From Myroides marinus (GTDB lineage Bacteria > Bacteroidota > Bacteroidia > Flavobacteriales > Flavobacteriaceae), in NCBI RefSeq assembly GCF_900109075.1, contig NZ_FNYS01000002.1:1-64000 (forward strand): a DNA stretch of 64,000 nucleotides, written 5' to 3'. The translations under genes and the position numbers were made by a program. The notes beneath the pieces were generated by a model. The model was not told where the DNA came from. It was given only the letters and a program-made list of their open reading frames with translations, and did not search any database. Of the stretch, positions 17,032 to 25,500 are shown in pieces. Position 1 is the first letter of the stretch. Each line of letters opens with the position of its first letter.

Positions 17032-17997
17032 ATGAAAACAACCAAATTAAGGTTAAGCTTATTAGCTACTCTATGTCTTTCGGCTATTACTTTTTATAGC
17101 TGTTCTAGTGACGATTCTCCAGCAGCAGAAGAACTTGTTGACTCGATTTCTTATACTTATAGTGATGTTACTAAAGTACTAGATTTTCGACCAGCACCAG
17201 GTCAATTCGTTAATGAGCTACCTAAATACGAAGAGGGTGATACGCAAGAAATAATGAACCAAAAAGCTTTAAAAGCTATCTCTGGTAATAAACTATCAAT
17301 GGTTTCTTTAGGAGGTTTTGGAGGATACATCGTTATGGGATTCGATCAAACAATTAAAAACGTAGACGGTAGAAGAGATTTTATTGTATTAGGTAATGCT
17401 TTCAAAAACAGTTCTGAACCAGGTATTATCATGGTCGCTCATGATAAAAACAAAAACGGAAAACCTGACGAAGATGAATGGTACGAAATTAAAGGAAGTG
17501 AATATAGTAACGCTAAAACTATTCACAACTATGAAATGACATTCTACAAACCTTCTGCTGATCTAGATGCTAAAAAAGGTGATTTCGACAATTACATTGA
17601 ATACAAAAATAATCAAGGAGATAAGGGTTACAAACCTAAAAACAGATTCCATGACCAAAGCTACTATCCTCTTTGGATAAAAGAAACTTCATTAACGTTT
17701 AAAGGAGCCAAATTACCAAATAATGCAACTGATACTAGTGGTAATGGAACATATTGGATACTTCCAGAATACGAATATGGTTATGTTGACAATCAAGTTA
17801 ATAGTCACATAGATGCTGCTATAGATATTAACTGGGCAGTAGATAAAAATGGTAAATCTGTACAACTACCAGGAGTTGATTTTATCAAAGTTTATACAGC
17901 TATGGATCAAGAGGCTGGATGGTTAGGAGAAACATCTACAGAAGTATCTGGAGTAATAGACCTACACAAAGCTAAATTCAAAGTTCCTACCAGATAA
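17032..17997 (+). CDS. Surface lipoprotein of the cobalamin uptake operon
   Basis: A 321-residue lipoprotein with lipobox FYSC and CSSDDSP at the mature end, a pattern resembling the surface-export signals of Flavobacteriaceae lipoproteins. It has a calcium-loop-like stretch DKNKNGKPDEDEW near residue 144 and a conserved-looking GFGGYIVMGFDQTI / RDFIVLGNAF region near residues 98-125. Proteins like this are found in Bacteroidota B12 loci, but I cannot name the family with certainty. It lies 14 bp after the BtuG-like gene and is most likely an accessory corrinoid-binding or surface-assembly component. Confidence 0.72.
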   Translation: MKTTKLRLSLLATLCLSAITFYSCSSDDSPAAEELVDSISYTYSDVTKVLDFRPAPGQFVNELPKYEEGDTQEIMNQKALKAISGNKLSMVSLGGFGGYIVMGFDQTIKNVDGRRDFIVLGNAFKNSSEPGIIMVAHDKNKNGKPDEDEWYEIKGSEYSNAKTIHNYEMTFYKPSADLDAKKGDFDNYIEYKNNQGDKGYKPKNRFHDQSYYPLWIKETSLTFKGAKLPNNATDTSGNGTYWILPEYEYGYVDNQVNSHIDAAIDINWAVDKNGKSVQLPGVDFIKVYTAMDQEAGWLGETSTEVSGVIDLHKAKFKVPTR

Positions 17998-18023
17998 CGC
18001 AACTTAATTAACACCAATATATT

Positions 18024-19121
18024 ATGAAAAAACACCTTTTAAAATTTAGCTCTATACTATTTTTAGGGCTTACCTTATTAACAGCTACTGTTTTCACAAG
18101 CTGTTCTAATGATGATAATGTTCCATATTCAATACCTACATTTAGTGGTAACGTAGAGTCTGTTACTTTTGACGAAGTTACTATTGATCCAAAACTAAAC
18201 AATAATGGAGCTTCTTATAGATGGATTAATAATGCTACTCAACAAGTACTTTCTACACAACAAGTATTAAAATATACATTTAATACACCTGGTACATATA
18301 ACCTAGTACTATCAGAACAAAATGGTAGTTCATATAGATACTATACTTATAACGTAATCGTTAGTAAGAGCTATAACTACAACTATGTAACATTAGATTT
18401 ATCAACTTTCAACTTAACTGATGGTCTTAATGCACAAGGAGGAAAGATATGGAGTAAAACATACACTGATAAAGTCTTACTACAACATCAAATATTTACT
18501 TTCTCTCACACATCTGAATATCCTGCTACTTGGGATGGTTTTACTGTATCAAATGTAAACGACGATAAAAACTATAATCAAGATGGTTCTGCTGGTTTTA
18601 TAGAAAATCAATGGGGCTCAATGGCTAAAGGTGGACTAAAAGGAGAAGGTAGCCCTTTTATTATAGGATACTGGTCATACTACATGAAAGATTGGCAAGC
18701 GACAGCTGGCACATTTAATGAAAAACAATACTCTAACTGGATAAAGATTGGTAATGGAAAAGACAGTTACAAAGCTGTCGATATAAACATCTCTAATCAC
18801 CCTTGGCCATATTATGGAAATCTAACAGGTGATTCATTTGCAAGAAAATTTGAAAAAGGAGATTACTTTAAAGTTATGATCTATGGAGTTGATAAGAATA
18901 ATAAAATCAATCCTAAGCCAGTAACACATTATTTAGCAGACTTTAGAGGAGATAAACTAATAATGTCTAAAGACTGGAATAAAGTAGACTTATCATCATT
19001 AGGAGAAGTTAGTTATTTAGTATTCCAAATGGAAACAACGGATGCAGGTGACTATGGTCCTAATACCGCAGTTTATTTCTGTATGGATGGTCTAACAGTA
19101 GACAAAATAGATAAAAACTAA
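18024..19121 (+). CDS. PKD-like plus DUF4465 surface lipoprotein
   Basis: A 365-residue lipoprotein (FTSC lipobox, mature CSNDDN). Residues about 35-115 form a PKD-like beta-sandwich (ASYRWINNATQQVLSTQQ, NTPGTYNLVLSEQNGSS). Residues about 120-365 match DUF4465, with KIWSKTYTDK, WDGFTVSN, FEKGDYFKVMIYGVD and DWNKVDLSSLGEVSYLVFQ. Within B12 loci of Bacteroides, a class of surface corrinoid-binding lipoproteins (BtuH) has been described, and I suspect this family is related. The terminator just after the stop may reduce expression of the next gene. Confidence 0.78.
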   Translation: MKKHLLKFSSILFLGLTLLTATVFTSCSNDDNVPYSIPTFSGNVESVTFDEVTIDPKLNNNGASYRWINNATQQVLSTQQVLKYTFNTPGTYNLVLSEQNGSSYRYYTYNVIVSKSYNYNYVTLDLSTFNLTDGLNAQGGKIWSKTYTDKVLLQHQIFTFSHTSEYPATWDGFTVSNVNDDKNYNQDGSAGFIENQWGSMAKGGLKGEGSPFIIGYWSYYMKDWQATAGTFNEKQYSNWIKIGNGKDSYKAVDINISNHPWPYYGNLTGDSFARKFEKGDYFKVMIYGVDKNNKINPKPVTHYLADFRGDKLIMSKDWNKVDLSSLGEVSYLVFQMETTDAGDYGPNTAVYFCMDGLTVDKIDKN

Positions 19122-19128
19122 ACATTAA

Positions 19129-19154
19129 AAGACAGCTATAATGCTGTCTTTTTT
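19129..19154 (+). terminator. Internal terminator between the two DUF4465 genes
   Basis: AAGACAGC, a TATAAT loop and GCTGTCTT are followed by TTTT. No promoter is evident in the 20 bp before the next ATG at 19175, so this may act as an attenuating, leaky terminator giving graded expression. Confidence 0.75.
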
Positions 19155-19174
19155 CACTAATTCTGACAATTACT

Positions 19175-19984
19175 ATGAAAAAACAATTCTTAAGATTAAG
19201 CACCTCATTCGTACTAGGGCTTACACTACTTACTGCTACTACATTCACTAGTTGTTCTAGTGATGACAACAGTACTATCTACCAAGAAAGAACTACTCTT
19301 GATTTATCATCAGTTCCATTGACATTAGATACTAAAGATGGGAAAATTTGGAAAGAAACTTTTACAGAAAATACACCTCTAGCTGTTACTTCATTTATTT
19401 TTAAACATACTGTAAACACTTTTGGAGAAAGCAAATATTGGAACGGATTCACAGTATCTAACAGCACAGATAAGACAGACCATAAAGACAAGTTCCCTAC
19501 TTATATGTATGGTACTATGGCTGACAATAGTGCACCTTTCTTAGTTGCAAATACACAAGGTTTGCCTAATGGACTAAAGATTGGAGATCCTATAAAGCTT
19601 GACGGGGCTAACACAGTAGCTACTTTAACCGACTCTACAACTCCTCAGTCTATAGAATTAGCTCTTAGCCCTTATACATATCACTCTACCGAAAGAGGAG
19701 ACCAATTTGCTAAAAAATTCGAGAAAGGAGACTTCTTTAAAGTTATTATCTATGGACTAGATGAGAACAACACAGTTACAACTGCTCCTATTGAGCACTA
19801 CCTTATTGATTATAGAAAAGAAAAAGGTAATGTAAATATGAATTGGCAAAAAGTAAACCTAGAGAAACTAGGTAAAGTAAAACACCTTGTATTCTATATC
19901 GATTCATCTGATAAAGGCCAATGGGGAGTTAATACTCCAGCATACTTTACAGCTAAGAACCTTACAGTGTATAAAACAAACTAA
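19175..19984 (+). CDS. DUF4465 surface lipoprotein
   Basis: A 269-residue lipoprotein (FTSC lipobox, mature CSSDDNS) consisting mainly of a DUF4465 domain. KIWKETFTENTP, YWNGFTVSNSTD, FAKKFEKGDFFKVIIYGLDENN and MNWQKVNLEKLGKVKHLVFYID align with the preceding product, while the PKD-like domain is missing. The signal peptides of the two are also alike, consistent with tandem duplication followed by loss or gain of the N-terminal domain. Last gene of the riboswitch-controlled operon. Confidence 0.78.
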   Translation: MKKQFLRLSTSFVLGLTLLTATTFTSCSSDDNSTIYQERTTLDLSSVPLTLDTKDGKIWKETFTENTPLAVTSFIFKHTVNTFGESKYWNGFTVSNSTDKTDHKDKFPTYMYGTMADNSAPFLVANTQGLPNGLKIGDPIKLDGANTVATLTDSTTPQSIELALSPYTYHSTERGDQFAKKFEKGDFFKVIIYGLDENNTVTTAPIEHYLIDYRKEKGNVNMNWQKVNLEKLGKVKHLVFYIDSSDKGQWGVNTPAYFTAKNLTVYKTN

Positions 19985-20195
19985 AACAAGCAACTGTGCA
20001 TACATAGTCCAAAAACTGTTTTATAGGACATTGATTAGTCAATACGAGGTCAATTGCTGGACAAATAGCCGCTCTGATCCACTAAACATTCATTACTCTC
20101 CACTGTCAGTCCAACAACTAAGATTGGTAATAACAAATAGAGAGCCTTAGGACAACGTATGATTATATACAAGAAAGAGTTAAGCTAAATAATAT

Positions 20196-20227
20196 AAAGG
20201 ACTATCATTATGGTAGTCCTTTTTTTA
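20196..20227 (+). terminator. Terminator of the cobalamin operon
   Basis: AAAGGACTA (20196-20204) and TAGTCCTTT (20214-20222) form a perfect 9-bp stem followed by T residues. The 211 bp between the last stop and this hairpin hold no gene that I can support. Confidence 0.88.
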
Positions 20228-20257
20228 TACCTTGTGTACACTTATTATTAACACATC

Positions 20258-20791
20258 ATGCACATAGAGATTACGCAGATACATACTATAACATCTGAAA
20301 TCGAATTATTGCTTACAGAGCACAGAAGAGCACTAGGTACAGATATAAATATTCATAATCAAAATGAAGAGATTAGCATGCTCTACACAGCCCCTAGAGG
20401 TACATTATACGTTGCTAAAGCAAATAATCAAATTGCAGGTTGTATTACAATTACAAGATTGACAGATTACAACTGCGAACTAGGAAATTTATTCATTAGA
20501 CCTAACTTCCAAGGTTTAGGTATAGGTATGCAACTTTGTCTACAGGCCAAAAGCTTTGCTAAGCATACAGGTTATCGCACACTATACTTGACTACACATA
20601 AATCCCTAGAAGGTCCTAATTCTACTTACAAGGCATGTGGTTTCACACCATGTACACCTTACGTTAAGACTCCTATATCTGGATATATCTATATGGACTA
20701 TGTATTTGTTGAAGATGACTATATTAAAAATGGAATTCTACAGATGATTCTCCGATACTTTAAATATCAGAGAAGAGAACAATATAGATAA
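20258..20791 (+). CDS. GNAT-family N-acetyltransferase
   Basis: A 177-residue GNAT protein. The acetyl-CoA-binding region is NLFIRPNFQGLGIGMQLC near residue 78, carrying the Q-G-L-G-I-G variant of the Q/RxxGxG/A motif, and the C-terminal half ends in YKACGFTPCTPY. The substrate is unknown. It is transcribed toward the tRNA-Asp block, with its stop 5 bp from the end of the minus-strand structured RNA. Confidence 0.85.
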   Translation: MHIEITQIHTITSEIELLLTEHRRALGTDINIHNQNEEISMLYTAPRGTLYVAKANNQIAGCITITRLTDYNCELGNLFIRPNFQGLGIGMQLCLQAKSFAKHTGYRTLYLTTHKSLEGPNSTYKACGFTPCTPYVKTPISGYIYMDYVFVEDDYIKNGILQMILRYFKYQRREQYR

Positions 20792-20795
20792 AAAT

Positions 20796-20884
20796 AAAAA
20801 AGCTCTCCCGCACTAGGAAAGCTTTTCATTGGTCTAACTACTAAACCTTTAGTGCTTTCGCACTTAACAACACAACTAAATTTT
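20796..20884 (-). ncRNA. Candidate structured small RNA, copy 1
   Basis: An 89-nt sequence identical to 21079-21167 and placed after a tRNA-Asp gene on the minus strand. Read on that strand it folds into three consecutive hairpins. The first is AGTGC-GAAA-GCACT with a GNRA tetraloop. The second is GGTTTA-GTAGT-TAGACC. The third has arms AAGCTTTCC and GGGAGAGCTT followed by a T-run, a strong intrinsic terminator. The loop of the third (TAGTGCG) could pair with the GCACT arm of the first. Nothing codes here. It could be a small RNA or a processed tRNA trailer. Confidence 0.55.
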
Positions 20885-20914
20885 AGTACCTCTATCAATA
20901 AACTTTTAGAGGCC

Positions 20915-20942
20915 AAAAAAAACCTCCCAACTTCATGAGAGG
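20915..20942 (-). terminator. Terminator of tRNA-Asp copy 1
   Basis: On the minus strand CCTCTC and GGGAGG flank a short loop and are followed by eight T. It lies 12 bp past the CCA end. Confidence 0.7.
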
Positions 20943-20953
20943 CTCTTTTTTAT

Positions 20954-21030
20954 TGGCGGTCTGGACGGGACTCGAACCCGCGACCCCATGCGTGACAGGC
21001 ATGTATTCTAACCAACTGAACTACCAAACC
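20954..21030 (-). tRNA. tRNA-Asp (GUC), copy 1
   Basis: A 77-nt cloverleaf on the minus strand. Acceptor arms GGTTTGG and CCAGACC have one G-T pair, the discriminator is G, and CCA is encoded at the 3' end. The D-loop has AGTTCAGTTGGTTAGA, the anticodon loop CTGTCAC gives anticodon GTC (Asp), and the T-arm has GGGTTCGAGTCCC. Identical to the copy at 21235-21311. Confidence 0.95.
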
Positions 21031-21078
21031 AATATTCTATGCTTTCTATGTGTTACTTTAAAACTCAATAGTTGATTA

Positions 21079-21167
21079 AAAAAAGCTCTCCCGCACTAGG
21101 AAAGCTTTTCATTGGTCTAACTACTAAACCTTTAGTGCTTTCGCACTTAACAACACAACTAAATTTT
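21079..21167 (-). ncRNA. Candidate structured small RNA, copy 2
   Basis: Identical to 20796-20884, again downstream of a tRNA-Asp gene on the minus strand, offset by 283 bp. The sequence between this element and its tRNA differs from copy 1, yet both keep a hairpin at the same place: CTCTAC/GTAGAG here and CCTCTA/TAGAGG in copy 1. The identical sRNA-like block alongside diverged but structure-preserving flanks argues for selection or gene conversion. Confidence 0.55.
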
Positions 21168-21194
21168 CCAACTCTACCACGAAAAAGTAGAGGG

Positions 21195-21224
21195 CAAAAA
21201 AAGCCGTCCCACGTTGTGAGAGGC
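21195..21224 (-). terminator. Terminator of tRNA-Asp copy 2
   Basis: On the minus strand GCCTCTCAC and GTGGGACGGC form a stem with one bulged position, followed by seven T. Confidence 0.65.
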
Positions 21225-21234
21225 TCCTTTTAAC

Positions 21235-21311
21235 TGGCGGTCTGGACGGGACTCGAACCCGCGACCCCATGCGTGACAGGCATGTATTCTAACCAACTGA
21301 ACTACCAAACC
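21235..21311 (-). tRNA. tRNA-Asp (GUC), copy 2
   Basis: Identical in sequence to the copy at 20954-21030, including the encoded CCA. This is the promoter-proximal copy: a consensus promoter lies 27-57 bp upstream. The two tRNAs and their trailing RNA elements form a tandem 283-bp duplication. Confidence 0.95.
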
Positions 21312-21337
21312 TTCGTCGTTATTGCTTTAATGCGATG

Positions 21338-21368
21338 CAAATATACAACCATTTTCAAAAGTTCCAAA
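21338..21368 (-). promoter_or_regulatory. Promoter of the tRNA-Asp cluster
   Basis: On the minus strand a -33 TTTG (21365-21368), a 19-bp spacer and a -7 TATATTTG (21338-21345) match the Bacteroidota consensus. Spacing to the tRNA 5' end (21311) leaves about 20 nt of leader. Confidence 0.75.
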
Positions 21369-22094
21369 CCTTCATTTAAAAAAAATCAAACTTTTATCTA
21401 CTCGTTTTTTGATAAAACTGAAAATCAACAACATAAAACTTAAACTTTTTTTCATTTTTTTTATCCCTTCTCTTGCATTGCCTTACTAAATGCATAAAAA
21501 CACCGTTAATCCCAGCAAAATTTAGGCTTCTCATCAGTCAATATTAAGTAAAACCTGTCATTTATTTCCCAACTTCACTTCATAAAAAACAGTTTTAACT
21601 CAAAAAAGACCTATACACAATCCGAAAAAAGATAGAATCCTTACAATTTTTATGACCAAAAGAACGTCATAACATAAAAACAATACCTTTTTTTGAACTA
21701 AAAAACGACGAATGAAGCCTAACTTCACTCCAAAAAAATAACTTTAAAGAGGTTCCCACCATCTTTCTCTCCTAATTTAACCCCAATTCAACAAGAGACG
21801 AATAGCTAAATTACTTCCAAAATAGCTCTACATTTATAAAAAAACCATACTACAGTACAGTATTAAAGAAAATAAAAGAGCTATATAGTATAATTTACCA
21901 GCAGTATCAGACTACTATTAAACGTGGATTTAACTACAATATGTCAAAGAACGTATGAACTATAATTCGAAAACAAAATTACTTACTCACACATTCTTTA
22001 TTCCCAACTATGGTTTTTATGATCACTAATGCCTACTTATAGTCTATTATGGTCACAACTATTGGGACGCTTCATTAATATAGTATAGATATAA
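21369..22094. other. AT-rich gene-free region of about 730 bp
   Basis: No open frame with a credible start and protein-like composition, and no strong hairpins or repeats. Poly-A and poly-T tracts are frequent. It lies between the tRNA promoter and the trxA terminator. This is unusually long for the window and may hold a decayed gene, but I see nothing to identify. Confidence 0.5.
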
Positions 22095-22125
22095 ACAAAA
22101 AAAGACCCTCATTACTGAGAGTCTT
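22095..22125 (-). terminator. Terminator of trxA
   Basis: On the minus strand AAGACTCTC and GAGGGTCTT (one T-G wobble) flank AGTAAT and are followed by seven T. Confidence 0.88.
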
Positions 22126-22149
22126 CCTTAATACTATATATCTCGTGGA

Positions 22150-22467
22150 TTATAATAATCCTTCGATGAAGTCTACATAAGTCTTCTTAGGAGCAACACC
22201 AACTTGACGTTGTACTACTTCTCCATCTTTGAACACTAATACTGTAGGAATGTTTCTAATTCCAAATTTAGCAGCGAATTCTTGGTTAGCATCAACATCT
22301 ACCTTACCTACTACTGCTTTACCTTCATACTCTGAGCTGATCTCTTCGATTACTGGCCCTAACATTTTACAAGGTCCACACCATACTGCCCAAAAGTCAA
22401 CCACTACGGGTTTGTCTGATTTTAATACTACTTCCTCGAAAGTAGCATCTGTTATTTCTAATGCCAT
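22150..22467 (-). CDS. trxA: Thioredoxin
   Basis: A 105-residue cytoplasmic thioredoxin of standard length. The active site WCGPC is at residues 29-33, with the buried Asp in VVVDFWA (residue 24) and the cis-Pro in RNIPTVLVF near residue 75. It reduces protein disulfides and is itself reduced by thioredoxin reductase, which is not in the window. It follows dnaE by 111 bp on the same strand and has its own terminator. Confidence 0.97.
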   Translation of the reverse strand: MALEITDATFEEVVLKSDKPVVVDFWAVWCGPCKMLGPVIEEISSEYEGKAVVGKVDVDANQEFAAKFGIRNIPTVLVFKDGEVVQRQVGVAPKKTYVDFIEGLL

Positions 22468-22578
22468 TATTCTTTGCTTTTTATATTATATCAACAAACT
22501 TAATAAAATTATTATACTTTATTATATACATGGAATTATTTTTATCTATTAATCCATTATCAAAAAGTATCACTTTTA

Positions 22579-25500
22579 CTAGTTTAATTTAAAATCTACT
22601 TGTAACGCTTCTAATTCCTCTAATAGTTCAGCAGTGATATTCACCCTACTATTACGGCTAGAAAACTCTACTCTATTGACAACTCTAAACTCAGGTACAT
22701 CTACAGCTATCGCTTCATCCATCTCGAAGTTATCCCCTCCAGTCTCCTCGTCATCCTCATCTACTCGCAGTCTAGGCATACTCGTAGTAGTTTCTTTTAC
22801 TATACGTTCTATCTCTAACAATTCAAAGTTGACAAAGCTATCTCCTTGATAACGACTAAACGCATCCTTAATCAACTCCGCCTGTCTAGAAGCAACATCT
22901 TTTACATTCATAACCACTGTCAGCTTCTTAGCGAAAGTAGGTATCACTTCGTGTAATAGCTTCATTTCTATAAACTGTATACGAGGTTCACTCTTCTCCC
23001 CTGTATCCTTATTCACCCAACCCTCTTTCACGAGTATCTTCACATACACAAAAGTATTATTTAGTAAGAAATGTCTAAACTTCAAGAACTCTTCATTAAA
23101 CATACGGAACTCAAAGCTCTCATCATATCCCTCTACTCTAAACATAGCCCAATCCTTCCCCTTAGCCGAAGTACGGAACTGCACATCACTAATCATACCT
23201 CCGAACATCAGATTACGCCCTGTGAACGGTGTTAAATCCACTAGTTCCTCTACCTTCACATTACAGAAATATCTCATTTCAAATTTAAAGTCATCTAATG
23301 GATGTCCTGAAATATAAATACCTACTACCTCTTTCTCTTTTGCTAGCTTCTCCATCGTACTCCATTCCTCACAGATAGGCAATAACGGCTCTGCTATTTG
23401 CACCTCACTACTCTCTCCGAACAAGCTAAACTGAGATGAATTATCATTCTCTTGAGACTTCGCTCCATAGCGTATAGCCTTTTCTAAGAACACCCCATTA
23501 TCACTAGGATCCATATGAAAATACTGTGCTCTATGCGTATTTTTAAAACAATCAAAACCTCCAGCTAAAGCCAAATTCTCAAATGCCTTCTTATTTGCAG
23601 ATCTCAAATCAATACGCTTCGCTAAATCAAATACAGAAGTGTACAATCCATCCTTTCTATTCTCTACGATAGTATTTACAGCACCTTGCCCTACACCTTT
23701 GATAGCTCCCATACCGAAGCGAATCTCATAGTTATCGTTTACTGTAAATTTATAGAATGACTCATTCACATCTGGTCCCAATACCTGAAGTCCCATACGC
23801 TTACACTCCTCCATAAAGAATGTAACCTGCTTGATATCATTCATATTATTAGACAGTACAGCAGCCATATATTCTGCAGGATAGTGAGCCTTTAGATAAG
23901 CAGTCTGGTATGCGATCCACGCATAACACGTCGAGTGAGACTTGTTAAACGCATACGAAGCAAAAGCTTCCCAGTCTTTCCAGATCTTCTCTAATGTAGT
24001 CTCATCATGTCCCTTAGCAGAAGCCTGTTCTACGAACTTTGGCTTCATCTTATCCAGTACATCCTTTTGCTTTTTACCCATCGCCTTACGCAGTACATCG
24101 GCCTCACCTTTAGTAAAGCCAGCCAACTTCTGTGACAAAAGCATTACCTGCTCCTGATATACCGTAATACCATAAGTCTCCTGTAAGTACTCCTCACAGG
24201 CATCTAAGTCATATACGATAGGCTCCTCACCATTCTTACGGCGAATAAACGAAGGAATATACTCTAACGGCCCTGGACGATACAGTGCATTCATCGCTAT
24301 CAGATCGGCGAATACCGTTGGTTTCAGCTCACGCATATACTTCTGCATACCAGCAGACTCGTACTGAAACACCCCTATCGTCTCACCTCTCTGGAACAAT
24401 TCATACGTCTTTACATCGTCGATAGGAATCTTATCTGGATCTATATCAATACCTGTACGGTACTTCACTAACTTAATAGTATCCTTAATCAGGGTCAACG
24501 TTTTTAACCCTAAGAAGTCCATCTTCAGCAGACCAGCACTCTCAGCTACCGAGTTGTCAAACTGGGTCACATATAAGTCTGAATCCTTAGCTAGTGTTAC
24601 TGGTACGAACTTCGTAATATCATCTGGAGTAATGATTACCCCACAGGCATGAATACCTGTATTACGCATAGACCCCTCTAGTATCTTCGCCTGTTGTATC
24701 GTTTCTGCAGCTAGCGAACCATCTTGTGCTAGTGCGATTAATTCTTTTACTTTATCAAATTCCTCAGAGCGAAGCACTGCTTTTACAGCATTCTCATCCT
24801 CCGTTAAGAATCGATTTAGATTCCACTTAGACGGCATCATACCAGGGATAAGCTTAGCTATCCTATCCGCCTCAAATAGCGGTAAGTCTAACACCCTAGC
24901 CGTATCTCTAATAGCCGACTTAGTCGCCATCTTACCATAAGTAATAATCTGAGCCACCTGATTAGCCCCATACTTATTGATTACATATTCCATCACCCGA
25001 CCTCGTCCTTCATCATCGAAGTCAATATCAATATCGGGCATCGATACACGGTCAGGGTTAAGAAAACGCTCAAAAAGCAAATCATACTCGATCGGATCTA
25101 GATTCGTAATCCCAAGACAATATGCTACTGCAGACCCTGCAGCAGATCCACGTCCAGGCCCTACTGATACCCCCATCTCTCGAGCTGCCGCGATAAAGTC
25201 TTGTACAATCAAGAAGTAACCCGGATATCCAGTTCTCTCGATAGTTGCTAGCTCAAAGTCTAGACGTTCACGTATATCATCTGTAACCTCAGGGTATCTA
25301 GCCTCAGCTCCTTTATAAGTAAGGAATTTTAAGAAGTTATTCTCTCCTCTTTTCCCGGTTCCATCACCTTCTAAATCTCGAGCATCTTGGAACTCTTCAG
25401 GAATATCAAACTTAGGAAGCAATACATCTCGGTGCAGCACGAATGGCTCTACCTTATCTACTATCTCCTGTATATTATATATCGCATCAGGTAAGTCCTC

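Noticed and set aside
19887..20150. 87-codon plus-strand open frame overlapping the last DUF4465 gene
   Set aside because: It is mostly a shifted reading of the DUF4465 gene and lacks protein-like composition beyond it.
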